The notes: generated from the sequence alone by a model not told the origin. Numbered from the stretch's first letter, positions 1 to 8,906 are shown. The stretch is 64,000 nt of DNA from Sphingomonas sp. Leaf343 (GCF_001423765.1 NZ_LMPG01000015.1:163853-227852); one strand, 5' to 3'. A program made the numbers and translations.

Positions 1-1261
1 CCGGCCGATGCTGCTGCACCTGCTCGCCAGCCTCGAAGGGGCGGGGGCCAGCCGCCGCGTCGTGGTCGTCGGTGCGTCGGGCGAGCAGGTGAAGGCGGCG
101 GTCGCGGGCAGCGGCGTCGATATCGCGTGGCAGCACGAGCAGCTCGGCACCGCGCATGCCGCGTTGCAGGCGAAGGCGGCGCTGGCGGATTTCGACGGCA
201 TCGCGATCGTCTGCTTCGGCGATACACCGCTGCTGTCGACCGACACCGTCGCACGCCTCGCGGCGCGGCTGGAGGCGGACGATACGCCGATGGTCGCGGT
301 GCTGGGTTTCCGTCCCGCCGATGCCGCGGCGTACGGGCGCGTGATCGCCGATGCGGACGGCACGATCCGCAAGATGGTCGAATACAAGGACGCCTCCTTC
401 GAAGAGCGCGCGGTCGACCTGTGCAATTCGGGCGTCACCGCGGTCCGCACCGCCGATCTGTGGCGGCTGCTGGAGTCGGTCGGCAACGACAATGCGGCGG
501 GCGAATATTACCTGCCCGACATCGTCATGCTCGCGATCGCCGAGGGTGCGCGGGCGGTGGCGATCGAGACGGGCGCGGACGAAGTGGCGGGGATCAACAG
601 CCGCGCCGAACTGGCCGTCGTGGAGGCCGGCTGGCAGGCGCTGCGCCGCCAGCGCGCAATGGCGGAGGGGGCGTCGCTGGTCGCGCCGGAAACCGTCTGG
701 TTCTCGCACGACACGGTCATCGGCCGCGACGTGACGATCGAGCCCAACGTCGTGTTTGGTCCCGGCGTCTCGATCGCGGACGGTGCGGTCATCCACGCGT
801 TCAGCCATCTGGAGGGCGCGACGGTCGGCCCGAAGGCCGATGTCGGCCCCTATGCGCGCCTGCGTCCAGGGGCGGTGCTGGGCGCCAAGTCCCGGGTGGG
901 CAATTTCGTCGAGGTGAAGAAGGCGACGCTGGGCGAGGGGGCGAAGGCTAACCACCTGACCTATCTGGGCGATGCGGACGTGGGCGCGGGCGTCAACATC
1001 GGCGCGGGCACGATCACCTGCAATTACGACGGCTTCTTCAAGTATCGCACGACGATCGGCGCGGGGGCGTTCATCGGCTCCAACTCCGCGCTGGTCGCGC
1101 CGGTCTCGATCGGTCCGGGCGCGATCGTCGCGGCGGGATCGGTGGTGACGAAGGATGTCGCCGCCGACGCGCTGGCGCTGGTTCGGCCGGCGCAGGTCGA
1201 GAAGACGGGCTGGGCGGCGCAGTTCCGGGCGCTGATGGCGGCGCGGAAGGTTGGCAAGTGA
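1..1261 (+). CDS. glmU: Bifunctional UDP-GlcNAc pyrophosphorylase / glucosamine-1-phosphate acetyltransferase, 5' end cut off
   Basis: Makes UDP-GlcNAc, the precursor of peptidoglycan and lipid A, by acetylating glucosamine-1-P and then transferring UMP. The frame is already open at the first base and begins with the GRPML segment that normally lies about 35 residues into GlmU, so the nucleotide-binding GxGTRM loop lies outside the window. The uridyltransferase part is recognisable by MVEYKDAS and the LCNSGV segment. The C-terminal half is a left-handed beta-helix acetyltransferase with VGNFVEVKKA, NHLTYLGDADVG and TITCNYDG, carrying the expected His and Asn catalytic/CoA residues. Its stop codon overlaps the putative operator of the following toxin-antitoxin pair, and glmS, the preceding step of the same pathway, lies 640 bases downstream. 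Identification is secure. Confidence 0.97.
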   Translation, partial: RPMLLHLLASLEGAGASRRVVVVGASGEQVKAAVAGSGVDIAWQHEQLGTAHAALQAKAALADFDGIAIVCFGDTPLLSTDTVARLAARLEADDTPMVAVLGFRPADAAAYGRVIADADGTIRKMVEYKDASFEERAVDLCNSGVTAVRTADLWRLLESVGNDNAAGEYYLPDIVMLAIAEGARAVAIETGADEVAGINSRAELAVVEAGWQALRRQRAMAEGASLVAPETVWFSHDTVIGRDVTIEPNVVFGPGVSIADGAVIHAFSHLEGATVGPKADVGPYARLRPGAVLGAKSRVGNFVEVKKATLGEGAKANHLTYLGDADVGAGVNIGAGTITCNYDGFFKYRTTIGAGAFIGSNSALVAPVSIGPGAIVAAGSVVTKDVAADALALVRPAQVEKTGWAAQFRALMAARKVGK

Positions 1262-1278
1262 TATCGCTGCGTGATATC
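1258..1278 (+). promoter_or_regulatory. Putative VapB operator: two GTGATATC repeats
   Basis: The octamer GTGATATC occurs twice, at 1258-1265 and 1271-1278, 13 bases apart start to start, just before the antitoxin start at 1287. Each copy contains the palindrome GATATC. Ribbon-helix-helix antitoxins typically bind closely spaced short repeats over their own promoter, so this is a plausible autoregulatory site. The first copy overlaps the glmU stop codon. No clear promoter hexamers were recognised. The binding role is inferred. Confidence 0.5.
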
Positions 1279-1286
1279 TTGCCGGT

Positions 1287-1520
1287 ATGAGGACCTTGGT
1301 CACCATACCCGACGAAGACATCGCTGCGCTGGATGAGCTTGCGCAGCGCAACGGACGCTCGCGCGCGGCGGAATTGCGCGTTGCCGTATCCCAGCACCTG
1401 CGTGATCGAAGCAATAACGACTGGATCTCGCGCGGAGCAGGATACTGGAAGCACCGCCAAGACGTTGGCGATGCGGTCGAGTATCAGCGCGCGATGCGCG
1501 AAGACCGCGACGGTTTCTGA
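1287..1520 (+). CDS. vapB: VapB-type ribbon-helix-helix antitoxin
   Basis: A 77-residue protein. The N-terminal part (residues 3-45: VTIPDEDIAALDELAQRNGR then RAAELRVAVSQHL) has the strand-helix-helix pattern of CopG/Arc DNA-binding domains. The C-terminal tail (WKHRQDVGDAVEYQRAMREDR) fits a toxin-wrapping segment of this class. It lies 6 bases before a PIN-domain toxin gene, the standard antitoxin-toxin order. It should neutralise the toxin and repress its own promoter through the repeats just upstream. The pair is inserted between glmU and glmS. Assignment rests on the fold pattern plus the neighbour; the exact subfamily name is uncertain. Confidence 0.85.
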   Translation: MRTLVTIPDEDIAALDELAQRNGRSRAAELRVAVSQHLRDRSNNDWISRGAGYWKHRQDVGDAVEYQRAMREDRDGF

Positions 1521-1526
1521 TCCGAC

Positions 1527-1889
1527 GTGGAGCCGTTCTTCGATACCAATATCCTGATCGACTGGCTCGTCGATCGTCCGCCGGCAGTAGCCGAATTGCA
1601 ACGCTACGGCCGGCATCGCATCAGTCGTGTCGTCTGGACGGAGATTCTGGCGGGGGAGCCGCCCCAGCAGCGACCGACCGTCGCCCGCCTGCTGTCTCCG
1701 TTCGAGGTGGTCGAGATCGATGCCCACGTAGCCGCCGCAGCGGCAGCGATTCGTCACGAAACGCGGATGAAGTTGCTGGACGCGTACATCCTGGCAACAG
1801 CACGCGTGAACGGTGCGATGCTCGTCACCCGCAACACCAAGGACTTTCCCGCGGACATGCCCGGCATCCGCATTCCCTATTTCTTCTAG
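1527..1889 (+). CDS. vapC: VapC-type PIN-domain ribonuclease toxin
   Basis: A 120-residue PIN-domain protein starting at GTG, 6 bases after the antitoxin stop. The acidic metal-binding residues of PIN nucleases are visible: Asp in FFDTNILIDW (residues 5-6), Glu in VVWTEILAG, Asp in LLDAYILATA and Asp in TRNTKDFP. VapC toxins cleave structured RNA, often tRNA anticodon loops or the 23S sarcin-ricin loop; the target here cannot be read from sequence. The gene ends 15 bases before glmS, so the module sits inside what looks like the glmU-glmS transcription unit. The reading frame and active site are intact, so it is probably functional. Confidence 0.9.
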   Translation: MEPFFDTNILIDWLVDRPPAVAELQRYGRHRISRVVWTEILAGEPPQQRPTVARLLSPFEVVEIDAHVAAAAAAIRHETRMKLLDAYILATARVNGAMLVTRNTKDFPADMPGIRIPYFF

Positions 1890-1904
1890 ACAAAGAGACA
1901 TTCC

Positions 1905-3728
1905 ATGTGCGGCATCGTCGGCATCCTGAGTAACGAAGACGTCGCGGAGCGGCTGCTCGACGGCCTGAGACGGCTGGAATATCGCGGCTACGACTCGGCG
2001 GGTATCGCAACCGATCATGACGGCCGGATCGAGCGGCGGCGGGCGTCGGGCAAGCTCATGAACCTTGCCAAGGAACTCGCGGCCGATCCGCTGCCGGGGC
2101 GGACCGGCATCGCGCATACGCGCTGGGCGACGCATGGCGGCCCGACGACGAACAACGCGCACCCGCACGCGACCGACGAGGTCGCGGTCGTTCACAACGG
2201 CATCATCGAGAACTTCAAATCCCTTCGCGACGAACTGATCGCGCGCGGCCGGGTGTTCACCAGCGAGACGGACACAGAGGTCGTCGCCCATCTGGTCAGC
2301 GAGCAGGTGGAAGCTGGTCTGGAGCCGGTCGGGGCGGTGCGTACCGTGCTGCCGCGCCTGCACGGTGCATTCGCGCTCGCGATCCTGTTCCGGCGGCATC
2401 CCGACCTGCTGATCGGCGCGCGCCTCGGGTCGCCGCTGGTCGTCGGGCACGGTGACGGCGAAACGTATCTCGGCTCGGATGCGCTGGCGCTCGCCCCGCT
2501 GACGCAGCGGATCGCGTATCTGGAGGAAGGCGACTGGGTCGTCTGCACCCGCGACGGCGCTCAGGTCTACGACCAGCAGAACAACCCGGTGGAGCGGCCG
2601 GTTACGATATCGGGCGTCACGGGCGAACTGGTGTCGAAGGGCAATCACCGGCATTACATGCTGAAGGAGATCTACGAGCAGCCGATCGTGGTCGCGCAGA
2701 CGCTGCGTTCCTACCTGCAACGCCTCGACGAGAAGGTGACGCTGCCGATCCCGGAGGGCGACCTGTCGGCGATCAAGCGCGTGACGATCGTCGCGTGCGG
2801 CACCAGCTTCTATGCGGGCATGGTCGCGCGCTACTGGTTCGAGCAGTTCGCGCGCGTGCCCGTCGACCTCGATGTCGCATCCGAGTTCCGCTACCGCGCA
2901 CCGGTGATGGAGCCGGGCGGGCTGGCGCTGTTCATCAGCCAGTCGGGCGAGACGGCGGATACGCTCGCCGCGCTGCGCCACGCCAAAAAGGAAGGGCAGA
3001 CGATCGCTGTCGTCTGCAACGTGCCGACCAGCAGCATGGCGCGGGAGGCGGACCTGTTGCTGCCGACGCACGCCGGACCGGAGATCGGTGTCGCGTCGAC
3101 CAAGGCGTTCACCTGTCAACTCGCGGTGCTGGCAGCGCTCGCCGCCAATCTGGCGCGGGCGAAGGGGCGGCTGTCGCATCTGGAAGAGCGGTCGATCGTG
3201 AAGCATCTGGCGGAGGCCCCCGCCGCGATCAACGCCGCGCTGGCCTATGACGAGGCGATCGAGGCGATGGCGGGAACGATCGCGAGCGCGCGCGACGTGC
3301 TGTATCTGGGCCGCGGCACCGATTACCCGCTGGCGCTGGAAGGTGCGTTGAAGCTGAAGGAGATCAGCTACATCCACGCCGAGGGTTACGCCGCCGGCGA
3401 GATGAAGCACGGCCCGATCGCGCTGATCGACGAGAACGTGCCGGTCATCGTCATCGCCCCCTCCGGTCCGTTGTTCGACAAGACAATCAGCAATATGCAG
3501 GAGGTGATGGCGCGTGGGGGCAAGGTCGTGCTCATCAGCGATTATGACGGTATCCAGGCGGCGGGCGAAGGCTGCGTCGCGACGATCACGATGCCCAAGG
3601 TGCACCCGCTGATCGCGCCGATCGTCTATGCCGTGCCCGTGCAGTTGCTGGCGTATCATGTCGCCGTCATCAAGGGCACGGACGTCGACCAGCCGCGCAA
3701 TCTGGCGAAGTCGGTGACCGTGGAATAA
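1905..3728 (+). CDS. glmS: Glutamine--fructose-6-phosphate aminotransferase (isomerizing)
   Basis: Converts fructose-6-P and glutamine to glucosamine-6-P, the first committed step to UDP-GlcNAc. 607 residues, the usual length. It begins MCGIVGIL, so Cys2 becomes the N-terminal nucleophile of the class II glutaminase domain (about residues 2-230; TRWATHG and the HNGIIEN segment are present). Two SIS isomerase domains follow (about 285-420 and 455-590), with CGTSFYAG, SQSGETADT and the C-terminal LAKSVTVE signature. A 15-base gap separates it from the PIN toxin gene; pairing with glmU upstream is typical. No glmS ribozyme is seen in the short upstream gap. Confidence 0.98.
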   Translation: MCGIVGILSNEDVAERLLDGLRRLEYRGYDSAGIATDHDGRIERRRASGKLMNLAKELAADPLPGRTGIAHTRWATHGGPTTNNAHPHATDEVAVVHNGIIENFKSLRDELIARGRVFTSETDTEVVAHLVSEQVEAGLEPVGAVRTVLPRLHGAFALAILFRRHPDLLIGARLGSPLVVGHGDGETYLGSDALALAPLTQRIAYLEEGDWVVCTRDGAQVYDQQNNPVERPVTISGVTGELVSKGNHRHYMLKEIYEQPIVVAQTLRSYLQRLDEKVTLPIPEGDLSAIKRVTIVACGTSFYAGMVARYWFEQFARVPVDLDVASEFRYRAPVMEPGGLALFISQSGETADTLAALRHAKKEGQTIAVVCNVPTSSMAREADLLLPTHAGPEIGVASTKAFTCQLAVLAALAANLARAKGRLSHLEERSIVKHLAEAPAAINAALAYDEAIEAMAGTIASARDVLYLGRGTDYPLALEGALKLKEISYIHAEGYAAGEMKHGPIALIDENVPVIVIAPSGPLFDKTISNMQEVMARGGKVVLISDYDGIQAAGEGCVATITMPKVHPLIAPIVYAVPVQLLAYHVAVIKGTDVDQPRNLAKSVTVE

Positions 3729-3762
3729 CCAAGCTGCTCATAACCGGGGAGGAGATCACGTC

Positions 3763-4641
3763 GTGATGCTGAAGGATCGGGTCGCGATCGTGACCGGGGC
3801 AGGGGCGGGTCTCGGACGTTCGCATGCGCTGCTGCTCGCGCGCTACGGGGCCAAGGTCGTGGTCAACGATCTGGGCGACGGCGCCACAGCGGTCGCGGCG
3901 GAGATCGTCGCGGCGGGCGGCGAGGCGTTGGCGGCGACCGGATCGGTGACCGACGAGGCGGCGGTGGCAGCGATGGTCGCGGCGGCGCAGGAACGCTGGG
4001 GCCGGATCGACATCCTCGTCAACAATGCCGGCATCCTGCGCGACGTGTCGTTCGGCAAGATGAGCATCGCCGATTTCCGGCTGGTCGTTGACGTCCACCT
4101 GATGGGCGCTGTGATCTGTTCGAAGGCGGTGTGGGACGTGATGAAGGCGCAGAACCACGGGCGCATCGTGATGACCACCTCCTCGTCCGGCCTGTACGGC
4201 AATTTCGGTCAGGCGAATTATGGTGCGGCGAAGATGGCGCTGGTCGGCCTGATGCAGACGCTGGCGATCGAGGGCGCGAAGAACGACATTCGCGTCAACT
4301 GCCTCGCCCCGACCGCCGCCACCGCGATGACCGAGAATCTGCTGCCCGAAACGGTCAAGGCGCTGATGCAACCCGAGATGGTCAGTCCCGCGCTGTTGAA
4401 GCTGGTCGGCGACGATGCACCGACGCGGGCGATCCTGTGCGCCGGCGCGGGTCACTTCGAGCGCGCCTATGTCACGCTGACCGCGGGCGACCATATCGGC
4501 GGCGGCGAGGATGCCGGCGAACGGCTGATCGAGCGGTGGGACGCGGTGTCCGATCGCACGCACGAAAGCGTGCCCGATGCCGGAATGGCGCAGTTGCAGC
4601 AGGAGGTCGCGGCAGCGATGGCGGCATCCGGCAATCGATAG
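3763..4641 (+). CDS. SDR-family short-chain dehydrogenase/reductase
   Basis: A 292-residue NAD(P)-dependent classical SDR. The dinucleotide-binding TGAGAGLG motif lies at residues 11-18, NNAG near 88, a catalytic Ser in the TTSSSGLYG segment near 140, and Tyr153/Lys157 in YGAAK. The KVVVNDLGDG segment after the second strand resembles the 3-hydroxyacyl-CoA dehydrogenase part of MFE-2-like enzymes, so a beta-oxidation-type hydroxyacyl-CoA substrate is plausible but not proven. The C-terminal tail of about 100 residues is longer than minimal SDRs. A strong GGGGAGGAG ribosome site precedes either the GTG at 3763 or the ATG at 3766. It follows glmS by 34 bases with no visible terminator. Confidence 0.85.
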   Translation: MMLKDRVAIVTGAGAGLGRSHALLLARYGAKVVVNDLGDGATAVAAEIVAAGGEALAATGSVTDEAAVAAMVAAAQERWGRIDILVNNAGILRDVSFGKMSIADFRLVVDVHLMGAVICSKAVWDVMKAQNHGRIVMTTSSSGLYGNFGQANYGAAKMALVGLMQTLAIEGAKNDIRVNCLAPTAATAMTENLLPETVKALMQPEMVSPALLKLVGDDAPTRAILCAGAGHFERAYVTLTAGDHIGGGEDAGERLIERWDAVSDRTHESVPDAGMAQLQQEVAAAMAASGNR

Positions 4642-4713
4642 CATGGAGGCTGGGCAAGCGTGGTCGCCTGTCACATAGGGGCCGCGCATCGACTGGTGGG
4701 AAGAGGAAGAACA

Positions 4714-5634
4714 ATGTCGCAGGGACGTCCGCTGATCGCCGGCCTGGAACTGGGTGGCACCAAGTGCATCGCCATTTTGGCGCGCGGGCCGGACGAGATC
4801 GAGGACCGCGTGACGATCCCGACGACCCGCCCGGAGGAGACGCTGGGCGCGGTCGAGGCGGTGCTCGACAGATGGAGCGGCTTCTCCGCGCTCGGCATCG
4901 CCAGCTTTGGGCCGGTGTCGATCGACCGGCATGCCGCCGATTACGGCCATATCACCTCCACGCCCAAGCCGGGCTGGGCTAATCAGGATGTCGCGCGGAG
5001 GCTGGCGCGCCATGTCGGCGTGCCGACGGGATTCCACACCGACGTCGTCGGCGCGGCGCTGGCGGAGGCGCGGTGGGGCGCGGCGAAGGGGCTGGCCGAC
5101 ATCGCCTATGCCACGGTCGGCACCGGCATCGGCGTCGGCCTGATCGCGGGCGGGCTGCCGGTCGATGGGCTGACCCATTCGGAATTCGGCCATATCCGTC
5201 CGGTGCGCGCGTCCGGCGACGACTGGATCGGCGTCTGCCCCTATCACGGTGCGTGTTTGGAAGGATTGGCGGCGGGGCCGGCGATCCAGGCGCGGACGGG
5301 CATTCCGGGACCGGACCTGCCCGCCGATCATCCCGCCTGGGATCTGGTCGCCGATGCGCTGGGCCAGTTGCTGCACACGCTGGTCCTGACCGGTGTACCG
5401 CGGCGGATCGTGATGGGCGGCGGCGTGATGGTCGGCACCGACCACCTGTTCCCCAAGGTTCGCGCGGCGATGACGCGCAGCCTGGCGGGGTATGTCGCGC
5501 TGGCGGAGGTCGGCGATGCGGAAACCTTCGTGGTTCCGCCCGCGCTCGGCGGCAATGCCGGACCGCTCGGGGCGATCGTACTGGGCGCACAGGCGCTCGG
5601 CGCGGAACTGTCGACGGCGTTTACGTCCTCTTAA
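4714..5634 (+). CDS. ROK-family sugar kinase (fructokinase-like)
   Basis: A 306-residue ROK kinase. The ATP-binding segment AGLELGGTKC lies at the N-terminus. The catalytic/substrate region reads FGHIRPVR, followed by the zinc-binding CPYHGACLEGLAAGPA segment typical of ROK fructokinases and glucokinases (here H plus C-x4-C). The C-terminal half holds IVMGGGVM. Sugar specificity cannot be decided; fructose or glucose are the usual ROK substrates, and a fructose-6-P product would feed glmS and manA in this window. The ATG at 4714 was chosen because AAGAGGAAG lies 5-12 bases upstream and the GLELGGTK motif sits where the family expects; upstream in-frame starts lack this. Confidence 0.88.
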   Translation: MSQGRPLIAGLELGGTKCIAILARGPDEIEDRVTIPTTRPEETLGAVEAVLDRWSGFSALGIASFGPVSIDRHAADYGHITSTPKPGWANQDVARRLARHVGVPTGFHTDVVGAALAEARWGAAKGLADIAYATVGTGIGVGLIAGGLPVDGLTHSEFGHIRPVRASGDDWIGVCPYHGACLEGLAAGPAIQARTGIPGPDLPADHPAWDLVADALGQLLHTLVLTGVPRRIVMGGGVMVGTDHLFPKVRAAMTRSLAGYVALAEVGDAETFVVPPALGGNAGPLGAIVLGAQALGAELSTAFTSS

Positions 5635-5682
5635 CCGTCTCCGCTTACCCCTCGGCAACCGATATGCAAGGAGCTTGCGGGG

Positions 5683-7575
5683 ATGGAAGGTTCGGACGGA
5701 GGCGGCAAGCGACTGCTGGTCGTCGATGACGAACCGGCCATGCACGACTGTTATCGCCGCAGCTTCGCCGTCGCCAGCGACGGCGCGGCGCTGGGCGCGA
5801 TGGCGGCTGAACTGTTCGGCACCGATCAGGCCGCGCCTGCCGCCGCGCCCGCCTTCACGCTGACGCACTGTCACCAGGGTTTCGACGCCGTGGCGGAGGT
5901 CGAGCACGCGCTCGCCGCCGGCACGTCCTATCCGGTTGCGTTCATCGACGTGCGGATGCCGCCAGGGATCGACGGCCGCGAGACGGCGCGACGCATCCGC
6001 GCGCTGGACCCCGCCATCAACCTCGTCATCGTCACCGGCTTTTCGGATTTTTCACCGCTGGAGATCGGCCGCGTCGCAGGGCCGCCGGACAAGATCTTCT
6101 ACGTCGCCAAGCCTTTCGAGGTCGCGGAGGTCGTCCAGACCGCGACTGCGCTCACCGCGCGCTGGCATGTCGACCGCGAGCTGGCGGCGGCGCGGGACCT
6201 GTTGACGGCGCAGGTCGCTCAGCTCGAAGAGCAGAAGCTGGAACTCGCGGCGAACGAAAGCCGTGCGATCCATACCGCCACGCACGACTCGCTGACCGAT
6301 GCGCCCAACCGGCTGGCCTTCCAGCGCGCGCTGACCGATCGCGTCCGCCGGCCGGGCCGGTTCGCGACGGCGATGATCGATCTCGACCGGTTCAAGCTGG
6401 TCAACGACACGCTCGGTCATATGGCGGGCGACCGGCTGATCCAGGAAATCTGCGCGATACTGGCGGGGGCGGCACCTGAAGGTGCGCTCGTCGCGCGGCT
6501 GGGCGGCGACGAATTCGGCATCCTGTTCGACACATCCGACGACGGCGCGGCGCTGCTGGCGTGCGACCGCATCATCGCGGCGTGTTCGGTCACCATCCGC
6601 GTCTTCGGTCATTCGGTGCGCGGCGGGGCGTCGGGCGGCCTGATCGTCACGGACGGCGGAACGGATCGCGAGCCCGGCAACGTCCTGCGCCACGCCGACC
6701 TCGCCCTCAACGAAGCCAAGCGCGACGGTCGCGGCACCGTGCGGCTGTTCGACGAGAGCATGGACGAATCGATCCGCTTCCGCCGACGCGTTGAAACCGG
6801 GCTGGGCAGCGCCATCTCGCGCGGCGAACTGGCGCTGGAATATCAGCCGATCGTGTCGCGGGACCGGATCGAGGTGGTGGGATTCGAGGCGCTGCTGCGC
6901 TGGAACACCGAGCAATATGGACCGATGAGCCCCGAGACGTTCGTCCCGATCGCCGAGGAATCGAACCTGATCCACGACCTCGGCGACTGGGTGCTGGAAC
7001 AGGCGCTGGCGGAGGCGCGGCGCTGGCCCGGCCAATACGCCTCGATCAACGTCTCGCCGCGCCAGTTCCGCCGTGACGACTTCGTCGGCCATATCGCGGG
7101 CAAGGTCGCAGCGGCGGGCATCGAGCCAGCGCGCATCCAGATCGAGATCACCGAAACCGCGATCTTCGACGATGCCGGTCGCGCGGCGGAGACGCTGACG
7201 CAGCTTCGGGCATTGGGATTCCGCATCGCGCTGGACGATTTCGGCACCGGCTATTCGTCGCTCTACAACATCCGCACCTTCGCGCTCGATTGCCTGAAGA
7301 TCGACAGGAGTTTCATCGACGGCATGGGCCGCGAACGCGAGTCGGCGGCGATCGTGCAGTCGATCATCCATCTCGGCCGCGCGCTGGGGCTGGGCATCAT
7401 CGCCGAGGGGGTCGAAACCGAAGCGCAGGCGCAGGCGCTGCGACTGGCGGGGGCGAGCCACCTGCAGGGTCACTGGCTGTCGCGGCCGGTCTCGGCGGCG
7501 CAGGCGCGCGATCTGGCCGCCGAACGCTTCATCGGCGGCAGCCTTCGCAGCGAGGTCAGCCGGACCTTCGCATGA
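5683..7575 (+). CDS. Response regulator with GGDEF and EAL domains (c-di-GMP turnover)
   Basis: A 630-residue cytoplasmic signalling protein. An N-terminal receiver domain (about residues 8-160) has LLVVDDEP and phospho-acceptor Asp89 in FIDVRMPPG, with the conserved Lys in YVAKPF. An insertion of about 30 residues separates its first helix from the second strand. A coiled-coil linker (about 165-205) leads to a cyclase domain with intact GGDEF (274-278), then an EAL phosphodiesterase domain with EAL at 402-404, DDFGTGYSSL, LKIDRSFI and AEGVETE. Both catalytic signatures are complete, so it could make and break c-di-GMP. Its last codons overlap the start of a histidine kinase gene (ATGA), which is probably its cognate sensor. 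Confidence 0.93.
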   Translation: MEGSDGGGKRLLVVDDEPAMHDCYRRSFAVASDGAALGAMAAELFGTDQAAPAAAPAFTLTHCHQGFDAVAEVEHALAAGTSYPVAFIDVRMPPGIDGRETARRIRALDPAINLVIVTGFSDFSPLEIGRVAGPPDKIFYVAKPFEVAEVVQTATALTARWHVDRELAAARDLLTAQVAQLEEQKLELAANESRAIHTATHDSLTDAPNRLAFQRALTDRVRRPGRFATAMIDLDRFKLVNDTLGHMAGDRLIQEICAILAGAAPEGALVARLGGDEFGILFDTSDDGAALLACDRIIAACSVTIRVFGHSVRGGASGGLIVTDGGTDREPGNVLRHADLALNEAKRDGRGTVRLFDESMDESIRFRRRVETGLGSAISRGELALEYQPIVSRDRIEVVGFEALLRWNTEQYGPMSPETFVPIAEESNLIHDLGDWVLEQALAEARRWPGQYASINVSPRQFRRDDFVGHIAGKVAAAGIEPARIQIEITETAIFDDAGRAAETLTQLRALGFRIALDDFGTGYSSLYNIRTFALDCLKIDRSFIDGMGRERESAAIVQSIIHLGRALGLGIIAEGVETEAQAQALRLAGASHLQGHWLSRPVSAAQARDLAAERFIGGSLRSEVSRTFA

Positions 7576-8906
7576 GACCGCTGGCTCGCCTGCTGCTCCG
7601 CCGGACCTCGCTCGGCGGCAAGCTCGTGCTGATCCTGACCGCGGTCGGCGCGGGCGGGGCGCTGGCGATCACCGTGCTGCTCGCGATCGTCATCACGCCC
7701 AGCTTCGCGCATCTGGAGACGCGGGTGGCGGAGGCGTATGTGGAACGCGCGCTGGCACCGGCGCTGCCCCCCACGCTAATCGGCGCCAGGCAGGCGGCCG
7801 CTGCGGCGCGGGCGGCGGTAGCGGAGGACGTGGAGGCGCTCGGCCGGCGCATGCTGCTGCTCGCCATCGCCGGATCGACGCTGCTGCTGCTGCTGGTGCT
7901 GATGGTTCTGCGGCGGATGATCGCGCGGCTGGTGCTGGCCCCGCTCGCGCGGGTCGAGGCGCATATGCAGCGGGTCAGCGGCTCCGGCGCGCTGTCGCCG
8001 CTGGAGGATGAGGGGCGGCCCGACGAGATCGGCTCGCTCGGCCGCAGCTTCAACGCGATGCTGAGTCAACTGGCGGACCTGCGCGGGCAGATCGAGGCGC
8101 AGAGCTTCGCACTCGGCCGCTCCGAAAGCGCGGTCGCGGTGATGCATAACGTCCGCAACGCGCTGAACCCGATCAGCACGATCCTGACGCAGGGACTGGT
8201 GCAACCCGCGCCGGTCGATCGCGCGATGCTCGACCGGGCGCTGGCCGAACTGGCGCGCGGCGACGTGACGGTCGATCGGCGGGCGAAGCTGGCGGCGTTC
8301 GTGGCGGCGGCGCTGGAGGCGGAGGCGCTGGCGCGCGATCAGGTTCGCGGCGAACTGACGGTGGGCCGCGAGGCGATGGCGCATGTGCTGGAGATCATCG
8401 GCGACCAGCAGCGCCGCGCACACGAACGCCCGCCGCTGGACCCGTGCGACGTGGTCGATCTGGTCGCCCGAAACGCGGCCATCGCCCGCTATGCCGCCGA
8501 TGCGACGATCGCGGTGGAGGTGCCGGCGGGCGTCGTACCGGCGATGGCGAATCGCGTGATCCTGAGCCAGGTGATCGGCAACCTGCTGGGCAATGCGGCG
8601 GAGGCGATCGTCGCGACGGGGCGGGGCAGCGGCACGATCGCGGTGTCGGTGACGCGCAGCGACGGCCGCGTCCGCCTGTCGTTACGCGACGATGGCGAGG
8701 GGTTCGACATGGCGCAGGGCATGATGGTGTTCCAGCGCGGCTTTTCGACGCGCGCGGGCAAGTCGGGCGGGCTGGGTCTGCACTGGTGCGCCAACGCGAT
8801 GACCGCGATGGGCGGCCGGCTGGACCTGCGCTCGGCCGGGCGAGGGCGCGGGGCGGAGGCGGTGCTGACGCTGGATGCGGCGGGCGTGCTGGCCAAAGCG
8901 GCCTGA
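7572..8906 (+). CDS. Membrane sensor histidine kinase
   Basis: A 444-residue kinase starting at the ATG overlapping the stop of the REC-GGDEF-EAL gene (ATGA), implying coupled translation. There are two membrane segments, about residues 18-40 and 97-116, with a short periplasmic loop of about 55 residues between them. A HAMP-like region follows (about 117-175). The phospho-acceptor region VMHNVRNALNP (His192) differs from the common H-E-x-x-x-P box and resembles the HNxxNxLN boxes of a less common kinase group. The ATPase domain has an N-box (NLLGNAAEAI), DDGEGFD, and the F-box/G2 stretch FSTRAGKSGGLGLHWC. The periplasmic loop is too short to suggest a specific ligand. It very likely phosphorylates the upstream regulator. 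Confidence 0.92.
   Translation: MRPLARLLLRRTSLGGKLVLILTAVGAGGALAITVLLAIVITPSFAHLETRVAEAYVERALAPALPPTLIGARQAAAAARAAVAEDVEALGRRMLLLAIAGSTLLLLLVLMVLRRMIARLVLAPLARVEAHMQRVSGSGALSPLEDEGRPDEIGSLGRSFNAMLSQLADLRGQIEAQSFALGRSESAVAVMHNVRNALNPISTILTQGLVQPAPVDRAMLDRALAELARGDVTVDRRAKLAAFVAAALEAEALARDQVRGELTVGREAMAHVLEIIGDQQRRAHERPPLDPCDVVDLVARNAAIARYAADATIAVEVPAGVVPAMANRVILSQVIGNLLGNAAEAIVATGRGSGTIAVSVTRSDGRVRLSLRDDGEGFDMAQGMMVFQRGFSTRAGKSGGLGLHWCANAMTAMGGRLDLRSAGRGRGAEAVLTLDAAGVLAKAA

Noticed and set aside
1890..1904. Possible glmS ribozyme in front of glmS
   Set aside because: Only 15 bases separate vapC and glmS, far too short, and glmS ribozymes are a Gram-positive feature.
1071..3659. Open frame of over 860 codons on the minus strand opposite glmS
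   Set aside because: Arg/His/Asp-rich composition typical of antisense frames in GC-rich DNA, no family motif, and it lies entirely opposite glmS and the toxin-antitoxin genes.
3670..5907. Long minus-strand frame opposite the SDR and ROK genes
   Set aside because: Same shadow composition and no ribosome site; both sense genes are clear.
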